Source of the DNA: an uncultured Nocardioides sp.
GTDB taxonomy: Bacteria; Actinomycetota; Actinomycetes; Propionibacteriales; Nocardioidaceae
Direction of reading: 5' to 3'
DNA: 32,349 bases
Assembly (NCBI RefSeq): GCF_902805925.1
Contig: NZ_CADCUP010000129.1
Location: forward strand, 1-32,349
How positions within the stretch are numbered: the first letter of the stretch is position 1; each line of letters starts with the position of its first letter. A program made the position numbers and the translations under genes. This document shows positions 20,180-27,879 of this stretch, in pieces. The notes under the pieces were generated by a model that saw nothing but the letters and a program-made list of their open reading frames with translations, did not search any database and was not told where the DNA came from.

Positions 20180-20185
20180 TAGCGT
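20180..20185 (+). promoter_or_regulatory. Leaderless -10 element TAGCGT for the histidine phosphatase
   Basis: TAGCGT lies 6 nt before the ATG at 20192. No ribosome site is present between them. Confidence 0.6.
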
Positions 20186-20191
20186 GGCGGC

Positions 20192-20707
20192 ATGAGCGAC
20201 CTGCACTGCCCGGCCCGGGTGTTCCTGGCCCGCCACGGCGAGGCCGACTACGAGTCGATGCTCGTCACCGACGACGGCGGGAGCCTCAGCCGGGCCGGAC
20301 GGGCGCAGGCCCGGGCGCTCGGTGAGTCGCTGCGGGCCGAGCGCATCGCGCGGGTCTGGTGCAGCCCGCTCTCCCGCGCCGTCCAGACCGCCGAGATCGC
20401 CGCCGTGCTGGGCGTGGACGACGTGGTGGTGCGCGAGGGCCTCCGGGAGTACGCCGTCGGCTCGCCGGCCGGCACCGACGCCGACGAGCAGGCGGTGCTC
20501 GGCGCGGTGTTCGAGGCGTGGCTGGCCGGGGACGACGAGGCCGCGCTCGTGGTCGGGCACGGGGGAGCGGTCATGGTGACGGTCCCCGGCCTGGTGGGGC
20601 TGCCCCGGTCGGCCGCCCTGGACCTCGTGCTCCCCGGCGGTGGCCACCTGTCCCTCGAGCGGGACGCCGACGGCTGCTGGCTCAGCCCGACTGGCCAGCC
20701 ACGTTGA
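20192..20707 (+). CDS. Histidine phosphatase superfamily protein
   Basis: Phosphoglycerate-mutase-like (branch 1) phosphatase of 171 residues. The catalytic RHG motif is in FLARHGEADY, the second Arg region in VWCSPLSRAVQTAE, and the second catalytic histidine in LVVGHGGAV. It is shorter than a glycolytic mutase and matches the small broad-range phosphatases; the substrate cannot be predicted. Its final 26 bases overlap the end of the opposite-strand VOC gene. Confidence 0.9.
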   Translation: MSDLHCPARVFLARHGEADYESMLVTDDGGSLSRAGRAQARALGESLRAERIARVWCSPLSRAVQTAEIAAVLGVDDVVVREGLREYAVGSPAGTDADEQAVLGAVFEAWLAGDDEAALVVGHGGAVMVTVPGLVGLPRSAALDLVLPGGGHLSLERDADGCWLSPTGQPR

Positions 20708-21092
20708 CCATCCAGGTGATGCCGAACTTGTCGGTCAGCGTGCCGAACTCGTCGCCCCACATCTGCTTCTCCAGCGGGACCGTCACCGTGCCGCCCTCGG
20801 CCAGGCCGTGGAACCAGCGGCGCAGGTCCTCGGGGTCGTCGCCGGAGAGGCTGATCGCGATGTCGGCGCCGGGGCTGTGCTCCATGCCCGGCGGGGTGTC
20901 GGCCAGCATCAGGGGGCCGGCCGGCGTCTCGAGCAGCGCGTGCATGACCAGGTCGGCGCCGGGCGCCGAGGGGTCGCCGTACTCGCCGAAGGTGTTGAGG
21001 ACCGACGTTCCGCCGAGCACGGACTGGTAGAACTCCAGCGCCCACCGGGCGTCGTCCTTGAAGCTGATGTAGGGGTTCAGTCGCGAGGCCAT
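20682..21092 (-). CDS. VOC/PhnB-like glyoxalase-fold protein
   Basis: A 136-residue vicinal-oxygen-chelate protein of the PhnB-like group. The hallmarks are LNPYISFKDDARWALEFYQSVLGG at the N-terminus and QMWGDEFGTLTDKFGITWMVN at the C-terminus. Such proteins often lack a full metal set and their substrates are mostly unknown. It is transcribed towards the histidine phosphatase, with overlapping 3' ends, and diverges from the small Cys-rich gene at 21185. Confidence 0.87.
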   Translation of the reverse strand: MASRLNPYISFKDDARWALEFYQSVLGGTSVLNTFGEYGDPSAPGADLVMHALLETPAGPLMLADTPPGMEHSPGADIAISLSGDDPEDLRRWFHGLAEGGTVTVPLEKQMWGDEFGTLTDKFGITWMVNVAGQSG

Positions 21093-21098
21093 GGCTCG

Positions 21099-21104
21099 AC
21101 GCTA
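21099..21104 (-). promoter_or_regulatory. Leaderless -10 element TAGCGT for the VOC gene
   Basis: On the minus strand TAGCGT lies 6 nt before the ATG (21092). No ribosome site is present between them. Confidence 0.6.
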
Positions 21105-21145
21105 GCGAGGCGCGCGGAGCACGGGAAGCCCTGCGGCGGGGGAGA

Positions 21146-21164
21146 ATAGGTAAGGCAACCCTTA
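21146..21164. promoter_or_regulatory. Iron box (IdeR/DtxR-type) candidate
   Basis: The 19-mer at 21146-21164 matches the iron-box consensus (TTAGGTTAGGCTAACCTAA) at 14 of 19 positions, with the left half TAGGTAAGG nearly perfect. A tighter palindrome TAAGG-N4-CCTTA (21151-21164) lies within it. It overlaps the expected -35 region of the promoter for the small protein and ferritin pair. Confidence 0.55.
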
Positions 21165-21171
21165 ACCCGTG

Positions 21172-21177
21172 TACAGT
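21172..21177 (+). promoter_or_regulatory. Leaderless -10 element TACAGT for the small Cys-rich gene
   Basis: TACAGT lies 7 nt before the ATG at 21185, and 7 nt downstream of the iron-box candidate. Confidence 0.55.
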
Positions 21178-21184
21178 GCCGGCC

Positions 21185-21388
21185 ATGGGCAAGACGAAGG
21201 GCGCCAAGGCCGCGGGCGACAAGGTCGCCAAGCTCCCCAAGAAGAAGTGCTGCGTGTCCAAGAGCCGCTGCAACCGGTGCCCCCTGCGCATGTTGAAGGA
21301 GGGCACGCTGCCGGAGGGCTATACGGTCAAGAAGCGCAAGCTGGTCAAGGTCGGCCAGGGCGCGAAGAAGAAGTCGATCGCGGCCTGA
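21185..21388 (+). CDS. Small Lys- and Cys-rich protein, unknown function
   Basis: A 67-residue, strongly basic protein. Four cysteines cluster in KKKCCVSKSRCNRCPLR: a CC pair, then Cys-x2-Cys-Pro. They could form a zinc or iron-sulfur site, and the Lys-rich ends could bind nucleic acid. The C-terminal part (TVKKRKLVKVGQGAKKKSIAA) looks like a basic tail. A GTG at 21176 is also in frame, but the ATG matches the TACAGT-N7 leaderless spacing. It is 28 nt upstream of ferritin, in the same direction, and probably shares a transcript with it. No characterised family was recognised. Confidence 0.75.
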   Translation: MGKTKGAKAAGDKVAKLPKKKCCVSKSRCNRCPLRMLKEGTLPEGYTVKKRKLVKVGQGAKKKSIAA

Positions 21389-21416
21389 CCCGCCGCCGTA
21401 CCCCGCAGGAGCGACC

Positions 21417-21941
21417 GTGCCCGCCGCCCGTTTCGTCGAGCAGCTCAACACCCAGATCGGGCACGAGCTCGCAGCCCACAACCAGTACCTCGCCTGCGCC
21501 GTCTACTACGACGTGCTGACGATGCCGCGGATGGCGGCGTTCTTCTACGAGCAGGCGCTCGAGGAGCGCGGCCACGCGCTGATGATGGTGCAGTACCTCA
21601 TCGACACCGACTCCCCGGTCGTGGTGCCCGGCGTCGACGCCCCGCAGTCGGTGTTCGCGGACGTCGTGCAGCCGGTGCAGCTGGCGCTCGACCAGGAGAA
21701 GCGGGTCACCGAGCAGATCAACGGCCTGCTCAAGACCGCCCGCGAGGAGTCCGACTTCGCCAGCGAGCAGTTCATGCAGTGGTTCATCAAGGAGCAGGTG
21801 GAGGAGGTCGCCACCATGAGCGACCTGCTCGCCGTGGTGTCCCGCAACGTCGAGGACATCGAGGACATCGAGGAGTACGTCGCGCGCGAGCAGGGCGCCG
21901 AGGGCGAGGACCCCACCGCCCCTCGCGTCGCCGGCGTCTGA
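21417..21941 (+). CDS. Non-haem ferritin
   Basis: Iron-storage protein of 174 residues forming a four-helix bundle and, by family, a 24-mer cage. The ferroxidase residues fall at the same numbers as in E. coli FtnA: E17, E50, H53, E94, Q127 and E130, so it should be active. No haem-binding Met of bacterioferritin is apparent at the usual place. The acidic C-terminal tail (EGEDPTAPRVAGV) is longer than in FtnA. The GTG start at 21417 is supported by GCAGGAG (21405-21411). It follows the small Cys-rich gene and an iron-box candidate. Confidence 0.95.
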   Translation: MPAARFVEQLNTQIGHELAAHNQYLACAVYYDVLTMPRMAAFFYEQALEERGHALMMVQYLIDTDSPVVVPGVDAPQSVFADVVQPVQLALDQEKRVTEQINGLLKTAREESDFASEQFMQWFIKEQVEEVATMSDLLAVVSRNVEDIEDIEEYVAREQGAEGEDPTAPRVAGV

Positions 21942-21965
21942 CCCCCGGGCGCCCGCTGAACGTGA

Positions 21966-21989
21966 GAGGGCCTTCATCCGGCCCTCATT
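21966..21989 (+). terminator. Hairpin after ferritin
   Basis: GAGGGCC (21966-21972) pairs with GGCCCTC (21980-21986) around a 7-nt loop, followed by ATT. It lies 25 nt after the ferritin stop. An outer TGAAC/GTTCA pair (21957-21961 with 21994-21998) could extend it. Confidence 0.5.
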
Positions 21990-22015
21990 GAGGGTTCACC
22001 GGCGGCGTCGAGCCT

Positions 22016-23095
22016 GTGCTCGTGCCCCGGTCCTCCTCCCTCCTCGTGGTGCTCGTGCTCGCAGCAGGTGCGCTCACCGTCCTCACCGTCCCCCACGCAC
22101 CGGCCTCCTCGACGCCCGTCCCGGGGCGGGTGGTGGTGGCCTCGGCCAACCTGCACGAGGGGACCCTGCTGGCGCAGCGGCCCGATCTCGCCGACGACAC
22201 CGACCTGCGGCGCTTCGCGCAGCGGCTGGCGGGCCTGGGCGCCGAGGCGCCGGACGTCGTGGCGCTGCAGGAGGTGCGGGGGTCGCTGGGACGCGTCGTC
22301 AGCCTGCTCAACCGGCACGCGCGTGACGGCGCGACGTACGCCGCGGTCTCCCGCCCGGGGCTGTCACGACAGCGCGGGGTCTGCGGCGACCGTGCCGGCC
22401 GCTTCACCGTGGTCCGGGACGGGGCGCTGGTGGTCAACACCGCCACGACCACCGTGCTCCAGCGCGGCAGCATCCGGACCTGGGGCCGCTGGTCGCCCGC
22501 GACGCGCGGCCTGATGCGCCGCGCCGACGCCGGCGGCTGCGCCGAGCACCCGTGGGCGCAGGTGCGGGTGGTGCACGAGGGGGCGTCCCGCGACGCCGTG
22601 GTGGTCGGGACCCACGTCGGACCCCGGGGGCACCACCTCAAGATCCGTGCCATGGGCCGGCTGGCCGACCGGGCGAGGGCGGTGGCGGGTGCCGACGACC
22701 TCCTGGTCCTGGCCGGTGACTTCAACCTGCCCTGGTGCCACCGCGGCCCGGGGAGCCCCTCCGGCACCTGTCGGACGGCGAAGGGCCACGACGCCCTGCT
22801 CGCCCGGGGCTTCGGCGACGCCCTGCACGCGACCGACGCGGACCGGGGGCCGAGCCTGCGCGTCGACTTCGTGCACACCAGCGGCAAGGTGGTCGTGGCG
22901 GCCTGGGACCGCTGCTACCGGCCGGGGCTGGCGCCGGGCTGCCCTCGACGTGACCGGGTCTTCCGCAGCCAGCGCGAGTACGCCGCGTGCCACCGCCGTG
23001 CCGTGGCCCACGGTCGGCCGGGTCCGGGGTGCGGCCCCGGTGCCTACGCGCGCTACTACTCCGACCATCCCGTGGTGACCGCGACGGTGCGCTGA
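22016..23095 (+). CDS. Secreted endonuclease/exonuclease/phosphatase-family protein
   Basis: A 359-residue protein with an N-terminal signal peptide (SSLLVVLVLAAGALTVLTV, likely cut near APA-SS) and one EEP domain. The metal and catalytic motifs appear in order: ASANLHEG, ALQEVR, GTHVG, AGDFNLPW, VDFVHTS and YSDHPVV. Eight cysteines are spread over the mature part (for example RGVCGD, GGCAEH, LPWCHR, GTCRTA, DRCYRP, PGCPRR, AACHRR, GPGCGP), consistent with disulfides outside the cell. DNase-, phosphodiesterase- or phosphatase-type activity is possible; the substrate is unknown. The GTG start has no good ribosome site, so the start is less certain. Confidence 0.85.
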   Translation: MLVPRSSSLLVVLVLAAGALTVLTVPHAPASSTPVPGRVVVASANLHEGTLLAQRPDLADDTDLRRFAQRLAGLGAEAPDVVALQEVRGSLGRVVSLLNRHARDGATYAAVSRPGLSRQRGVCGDRAGRFTVVRDGALVVNTATTTVLQRGSIRTWGRWSPATRGLMRRADAGGCAEHPWAQVRVVHEGASRDAVVVGTHVGPRGHHLKIRAMGRLADRARAVAGADDLLVLAGDFNLPWCHRGPGSPSGTCRTAKGHDALLARGFGDALHATDADRGPSLRVDFVHTSGKVVVAAWDRCYRPGLAPGCPRRDRVFRSQREYAACHRRAVAHGRPGPGCGPGAYARYYSDHPVVTATVR

Positions 23096-23099
23096 GGCG

Positions 23100-23129
23100 C
23101 CGACCGGGTGGCCACGCCACAGAGGTCGG
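23100..23129. terminator. Possible bidirectional terminator between convergent genes
   Basis: CCGACC (23100-23105) pairs with GGTCGG (23124-23129), enclosing GTGGC-CAC-GCCAC (23108-23120). In addition GAGGCGCC (23094-23101) and GGCGCCTC (23149-23156) are 8-bp inverted arms that touch the stop codons of the two convergent genes. No T-run is present. Confidence 0.35.
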
Positions 23130-23155
23130 TCCCGACGGCCGGCGAGGGGGCGCCT

Positions 23156-23845
23156 CTAGAAGAGGCGGTGCTCGGAGTCGTCCATGCCGCGCAGGGCGTC
23201 GTAGTCCACGACGGCACACGCGATGCCGCGGTCGGTCGCGAGCACCCGCGCCTGCGGCCTGATCTCCTGGGCGGCGAAGATGCCGCGCACCGGGCGCAGC
23301 AGCGGGTCGCGGTTGAGCAGCTCGAGGTAGCGCGTGAGCTGCTCGACGCCGTCGATGTCGCCGCGCCGCTTGATCTCCACGGCCACCGACGCCCCGTGGT
23401 CGTCGCGGCACATCAGGTCGACCGGGCCGATGGCGGTGGGGTACTCGCGGCGTACCAGCGTCAGTCCCTGCGACAGCGTGGCGGGGTGCTCGGCGAGCAG
23501 CTCCTGGAGGTGCTTCTCGACGCCGTCCTTGCGGAGCCCCGGGTCGACGCCCAGCTCGTGCGAGGAGTCGTGGAGGACCTCCTCGACCAGGATCCGCAGG
23601 GTGTCTGCGGGACCCTTCGCGGTGCTCCTCGAGGTGACCGTCCACTCGACCCGCCCGTCGTCGGTGGTGCCCTCCGTGACGGTGCACGGCGGGCTCATCC
23701 AGTTCAGCGGCTTGTAGGAGCCGCCGTCGGAGTGGATGAGCACCGAGCCGTCGGCCTTGAGCATCAGCACGCGGGTGGCCATCGGCAGGTGCGCCGAGAG
23801 CCGTCCGGCGTAGTCCACCTGGCAACGCGCCACGACCAGTCTCAC
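23156..23845 (-). CDS. nucS: Mismatch-specific endonuclease NucS/EndoMS
   Basis: Endonuclease that cleaves both strands at mismatches and provides mismatch repair in Actinobacteria that lack MutS/MutL. It has 229 residues. The N-terminal DNA-binding/dimer domain (to about 110) is followed by the RecB-like nuclease domain with G140-x-x-D143, E157-x-K159 and the QLTRY helix. The C-terminus ends in HRLF, resembling the beta-clamp-binding tail described for this family. The GTG at 23845 is chosen because it starts [16 protein letters not shown] and has TAGATT 7 nt upstream; the frame stays open far upstream but without NucS similarity. It is divergent from a GNAT gene with only 24 nt between start codons. 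Confidence 0.93.
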   Translation of the reverse strand: MRLVVARCQVDYAGRLSAHLPMATRVLMLKADGSVLIHSDGGSYKPLNWMSPPCTVTEGTTDDGRVEWTVTSRSTAKGPADTLRILVEEVLHDSSHELGVDPGLRKDGVEKHLQELLAEHPATLSQGLTLVRREYPTAIGPVDLMCRDDHGASVAVEIKRRGDIDGVEQLTRYLELLNRDPLLRPVRGIFAAQEIRPQARVLATDRGIACAVVDYDALRGMDDSEHRLF

Positions 23846-23852
23846 GGCGAGG

Positions 23853-23862
23853 AATCTACAGT
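23853..23862. promoter_or_regulatory. Overlapping back-to-back -10 elements of nucS and GNAT gene
   Basis: Minus strand: TAGATT (23858-23853) lies 7 nt before the nucS GTG. Plus strand: TACAGT (23857-23862) lies 7 nt before the GNAT ATG. The two hexamers share base pairs 23857-23858. Each expected -35 lies inside the other gene's coding region. Confidence 0.6.
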
Positions 23863-23869
23863 CACCGGC

Positions 23870-24379
23870 ATGTACGACGTCCGCCCGGCCCGCGAGGCCG
23901 ACCTGCCTCGCCTCGCTGCGATCGAGGACGGCGGCGTGGCCCTCTTCGAGGAGGCCCTCGGCGACCTGAGCGGTGACGTGCTCGCCTCGTCGGCACCGAG
24001 CGGGCAGGAGCGCGCGGCACGGCCGGGGTTCCTCCTCGTCGCGGGCGACCCGCCCGTCGGCTTCGTGCACGTGCTGGACCTCGACGGGCACGCCCACCTC
24101 GAGCAGGTCTCGGTGCTGCCCGCGGCCGGGCGGCGAGGGGTCGGCGCCGCGCTGGTGCGTGCCGCCATGGCGCAGGCAGCCGCCCAGGGGCACGACGCCC
24201 TCACCCTGTGCACCTACGCCGACCTGCCGTGGAACGGCCCGTTCTACGCGCGCCTGGGCTTCCGCGAGGTGGAGCCCACCGGTCACCTGACCGGGCTCCG
24301 GCAGCACGAGCAGCACCTCGGCCTGGACCGCCACGGGCGGCGTACGGCGATGCGGGCCGGCCTCCTCTCGACGTCCTGA
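23870..24379 (+). CDS. GNAT-family N-acetyltransferase
   Basis: A 169-residue acetyltransferase that uses acetyl-CoA. The N-terminal strand-helix [18 protein letters not shown] and motif [25 protein letters not shown] with the CoA-binding R-R-G-V-G-A loop, are clear. Motif B follows with [11 protein letters not shown]. The substrate is unknown; nothing in the context specifies it. The ATG at 23870 is set by the TACAGT-N7 leaderless spacing. An open frame extends far upstream through the nucS region but is antisense to nucS. Confidence 0.9.
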   Translation: MYDVRPAREADLPRLAAIEDGGVALFEEALGDLSGDVLASSAPSGQERAARPGFLLVAGDPPVGFVHVLDLDGHAHLEQVSVLPAAGRRGVGAALVRAAMAQAAAQGHDALTLCTYADLPWNGPFYARLGFREVEPTGHLTGLRQHEQHLGLDRHGRRTAMRAGLLSTS

Positions 24380-24452
24380 GAGCCGGCGCCCCGGCGCGCG
24401 GCCGGCGGCCCGGGGCTGGACAAGCAGGCGTCGGTTGCGCTTGCGTTGCCTG

Positions 24453-26009
24453 ATGGATGCCATCACGGTCATGTCGACCTCCGAGTCCGCCGACTCCTGG
24501 CCGTGGCTCTCCGACGTCGAGGACGCCATCAACGGGGGCTTCGAGCCCGTCTCCACCGCGGTGCAGGAGGTGATCTTCTACGCGCCCAGCATCGGCGGCG
24601 TCGAGGTGCCCCTCATCGTGTTCTGGCTGGTGCTCGCGGCGGCCGTGTTCACCGTCTACTTCAAGGGCATCCAGTTCACCGGGGTCAAGACCTCGCTCGA
24701 CCTGGTCCGGGGCAAGTACTCCCGGTCCAGCGACCCGGGGGAGGTGACCCACTTCCAGGCGCTGTCCTCGGCCGTGTCGGGCACCGTGGGCCTGGGCAAC
24801 ATCGCCGGTGTCGGCGTGGCGGTGACCATCGGCGGTCCCGGGGCGACGTTCTGGATGATCGTCGCGGGCCTGCTCGGCATGTGCACCAAGTTCGTCGAGT
24901 GCACGCTCGGGGTGAAGTACCGCGAGGTGCACGAGGACGGCACCGTCACCGGCGGTGCCTTCCGCTACCTGCCGGTCGCCTTCGAGCGCTTCGGACCTGC
25001 GGTGTCCAAGGGGCTCACGCTCGTGTTCGCCGTCGCGCTGTTCCTCTTCGGCGTGGTCGGCGGCAACATGTTCCAGGCCAACCAGACCTTCGCCCAGGCG
25101 CGCGAGGTCACCGGGGGCGAGGACGGCTTCCTCGGCTCGTCCGGATCGGCGCTGGTCTTCGGCGTCGTGCTGGCGTTCCTCGTCGGCGCCGTGATCCTCG
25201 GCGGCATCAACTCGATCGCCCAGGTGACGTCGCGGCTCGTGCCGACGATGGCGATCCTCTACCTGGGCGCCTGCCTCCTGGTCATCCTGGGCAACGCCAC
25301 GAACATCCCGGCGGCGATCGGCGCGATCGTCTCGGGTGCCTTCGCGCCGGAGGGCGTCGCCGGTGGCGTCGTCGGGGTGCTGATCATCGGCTTCCAGCGC
25401 GCCGCCTTCTCCAACGAGGCGGGCGTCGGCTCGGCACCCACGGCGCACGCGGCGGTGAAGACCAGGCATCCCGTGAGCGAGGGGTTCGTCGCGCTGCTCG
25501 AGCCCTTCATCGACACCGTCATCGTGTGCACGGCCACCGCACTGACGATCGTCATCGCCGACACCGCCTACTGGAACGACGCCATGACGACGGTCCAGGA
25601 CGGCGGAGCGCCCCCCGACGGCGTGGTGGTCACCTCGCGGGCCTTCGAGACGTTCCTCCCGCAGTTCCCGGTCATCCTCGCCATCGCGGTGGCGCTCTTC
25701 GCCTTCTCGACGCTCATCACGTGGGCCTACTACTCGATGAAGGCATGGACGACGCTCTTCGGCCGCACGCGTCGCAGCGAGCTGGTCTTCAAGGTCGTCT
25801 TCTGCCTGTTCACCGTCGTCGGCTGCGTGCTCACCTTCGACTCCGTCCTGGGGTTCGCCGACGCGATGCTGTTCGTGTGCGCGATCGTCAACCTGCTGGG
25901 CTGCTACCTCCTGCTGCCCAAGGTGCGCGAGGAGCTGCGCAGCTTCCGGGCGGGCCTCAAGGACGGCTCGATCAAGGAGGTGCCGGTCGAGGAGCGGGCG
26001 ACCACCTGA
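24453..26009 (+). CDS. Sodium:alanine/glycine symporter (AGCS family)
   Basis: Secondary transporter that takes up small neutral amino acids with Na+ (TC 2.A.25). It has 518 residues and about 10-11 membrane segments. Family hallmarks are [36 protein letters not shown], the acidic segment [17 protein letters not shown] and the C-terminal [17 protein letters not shown]. Starts at 24453 and 24471 are both possible, and neither has a good ribosome site or a TANNNT hexamer. The GC-rich gap before it can form GCCCCGG/CCGGGGC (24388-24394 with 24410-24416), perhaps ending the GNAT transcript. Cytoplasmic tail: about 35 polar residues. Confidence 0.93.
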   Translation: MDAITVMSTSESADSWPWLSDVEDAINGGFEPVSTAVQEVIFYAPSIGGVEVPLIVFWLVLAAAVFTVYFKGIQFTGVKTSLDLVRGKYSRSSDPGEVTHFQALSSAVSGTVGLGNIAGVGVAVTIGGPGATFWMIVAGLLGMCTKFVECTLGVKYREVHEDGTVTGGAFRYLPVAFERFGPAVSKGLTLVFAVALFLFGVVGGNMFQANQTFAQAREVTGGEDGFLGSSGSALVFGVVLAFLVGAVILGGINSIAQVTSRLVPTMAILYLGACLLVILGNATNIPAAIGAIVSGAFAPEGVAGGVVGVLIIGFQRAAFSNEAGVGSAPTAHAAVKTRHPVSEGFVALLEPFIDTVIVCTATALTIVIADTAYWNDAMTTVQDGGAPPDGVVVTSRAFETFLPQFPVILAIAVALFAFSTLITWAYYSMKAWTTLFGRTRRSELVFKVVFCLFTVVGCVLTFDSVLGFADAMLFVCAIVNLLGCYLLLPKVREELRSFRAGLKDGSIKEVPVEERATT

Positions 26010-26073
26010 GGCAACGATCCGGGTGGCCCATCACCCACCGGGCCGCCGACGGCCCCGTGGGAGGATGCCCGCC

Positions 26074-27873
26074 ATGACGAGCACCCCCGCAGAGCAGCGT
26101 GAGATCGGCATCATCGGCGTGATCGGGCTCGGCACCATGGGTGCCGGCATCGCCGAGGTCTTCGCCCGCAGCGGCTTCACCGTCATCGGCCTCGAGGTCG
26201 GCGAGGAGGCCATCGCACGCGGCCGTCAGCACCTCGAGCACTCCACCGGTCGTGCGGTGAGGCGGGGGAAGATCACCGAGGCCGAGCAGGCCGAGATCCT
26301 GGGTCGGATCACGCTCACCGGCTCGATGGGCGACCTCGCCGACGCCGACTTCGTCATCGAGGCCGTGATCGAGTCGCTCGCCATCAAGAAGGACATCTTC
26401 CGCCGCCTCGACGAGGTGGTCCGCCCCGACGCGATCCTGGCGACCAACACCTCCTCGCTCTCGGTCACCGAGATCTGCACGGCCAACCACAGCCCCGGCC
26501 GGGTGGTCGGCGTGCACTTCTTCAACCCCGCCCCGGTCCAGGACTTCGTCGAGGTCGTGCGCACCGTCGTCACCGAGCCGGACGTGCTCGCGGTGGTCAC
26601 GGACCTCGTCGGCCGCCTCGGCAAGAACCCCGTGGTGTGCGGCGACAAGGCCGGCTTCATCGCCAACACGCTGCTGTTCGGCTACCTCAACCACGCCGTG
26701 TCGTTCCTCGAGAGCCACTACGCCTCCCGCGAGGACATCGACGCCGCCATGCGCCTGGGATGCGGCTACCCGATGGGTCCGCTCGCGCTCCTGGACCTGA
26801 TCGGCCTCGACACGGCGTACGAGATCCTCGACACGATGTACAAGCAGGGCCGCGACCGGCTGCACGCGCCGGCGCCCCTGCTCAAGCAGATGGTGACCGC
26901 GGGCATGCTGGGCCGCAAGACCGGCCGCGGCTTCTACACCTACGACGGCCCCGACTCCTCGACCGTCGTGCCCGACGACCGCACCCCCTCGCCCGACAGC
27001 ACGCCGCGGCCCAGGCGCTCGATCAGCCGCGTCGGCGTCGTCGGCACCGGCACCATGGCGGCCGGCATCGTGGAGGTCTTCGCGAGCGCCGGCTACGACG
27101 TGCTGTACGTCGGCCGGTCGGCCGAGAGGGTCGGTGGCGTCCGGGCAGGTGTGGAGCGCTCGCTCGACAGGGCGATCGGCCGCGGGAGGCTCGAGGAGGC
27201 GACGAAGCACGAGGTGCTCGGCCGGCTGAGCGGCACGACCTCGCTCGAGGACCTCGGGGACGTCGACCTCGTCGTGGAGGCGATCGCCGAGGACCTGTCG
27301 GTCAAGGCGACGCTGTTCGAGAACCTCGACGACGTCTGCAAGCCCGGCACGATCCTGGCCACCACCACGTCGTCGCTGCCCATCATCGCCCTGGCCAAGG
27401 TCACCACCCGGCCGCAGGACGTCGTGGGCCTGCACTTCTTCAACCCCGCGCCGGTGATGGGGCTGGTGGAGGTGGTGTCCACCGTGTCGACGTCGGAGGA
27501 GGTGGCCGAGACGGCCCGCGCCCTGTGCGCCGACATCGGCAAGGTCGCCGTCTCGTGCGGCGACCGCGCCGGCTTCATCGTCAACGCGCTGCTCTTCCCC
27601 TACCTCAACGACGCCGTGAAGATGCTGGAGGCGCACTACGCCACCGCCGACGACATCGACACCGCCATGAAGCAGGGCTGTGCGCTGCCGATGGGGCCGT
27701 TCGAGCTGCTCGACGTCGTCGGCAACGACGTGTCGCTGGCGATCCAGCGCGAGCTCTACCTGGAGTTCCGCGAGCCCGGCTTCGCTCCCGCCCCGCTGCT
27801 GGAGCACCTGGTGACCGCGGGCTACCTGGGCCGCAAGACCCAGCGCGGCTTCCGCGACTACTCCGCGCGCTGA
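26074..27873 (+). CDS. Tandem double 3-hydroxyacyl-CoA (3-hydroxybutyryl-CoA) dehydrogenase
   Basis: A 599-residue protein made of two complete dehydrogenase modules (about 8-300 and 315-599) joined by a Pro/Ser/Asp-rich linker. Each has a Rossmann domain, the HFFNPAPV catalytic-His motif, a conserved E before it (VIEAV, VVEAI) and the C-terminal GRKTxRGF end. Module 1: G18-L-G20-T-M-G23 and E41 at the end of strand 2, the NAD type. Module 2: G324-T-G326-T-M-A329 and G347-R348-S349 in place of the acid, the NADP type. Module 2 also has TTTSSL where module 1 has TNTSSL. It interconverts 3-hydroxyacyl-CoA and 3-oxoacyl-CoA, probably short chain. The ATG at 26074 has GGGAGG upstream. Confidence 0.92.
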   Translation: MTSTPAEQREIGIIGVIGLGTMGAGIAEVFARSGFTVIGLEVGEEAIARGRQHLEHSTGRAVRRGKITEAEQAEILGRITLTGSMGDLADADFVIEAVIESLAIKKDIFRRLDEVVRPDAILATNTSSLSVTEICTANHSPGRVVGVHFFNPAPVQDFVEVVRTVVTEPDVLAVVTDLVGRLGKNPVVCGDKAGFIANTLLFGYLNHAVSFLESHYASREDIDAAMRLGCGYPMGPLALLDLIGLDTAYEILDTMYKQGRDRLHAPAPLLKQMVTAGMLGRKTGRGFYTYDGPDSSTVVPDDRTPSPDSTPRPRRSISRVGVVGTGTMAAGIVEVFASAGYDVLYVGRSAERVGGVRAGVERSLDRAIGRGRLEEATKHEVLGRLSGTTSLEDLGDVDLVVEAIAEDLSVKATLFENLDDVCKPGTILATTTSSLPIIALAKVTTRPQDVVGLHFFNPAPVMGLVEVVSTVSTSEEVAETARALCADIGKVAVSCGDRAGFIVNALLFPYLNDAVKMLEAHYATADDIDTAMKQGCALPMGPFELLDVVGNDVSLAIQRELYLEFREPGFAPAPLLEHLVTAGYLGRKTQRGFRDYSAR

Positions 27874-27879
27874 GGCCGC

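Noticed and set aside
26061-26066. GAGGAT before the double dehydrogenase as another leaderless -10.
   Set aside because: It lacks the first T, and GGGAGG at the right distance is a normal ribosome site.
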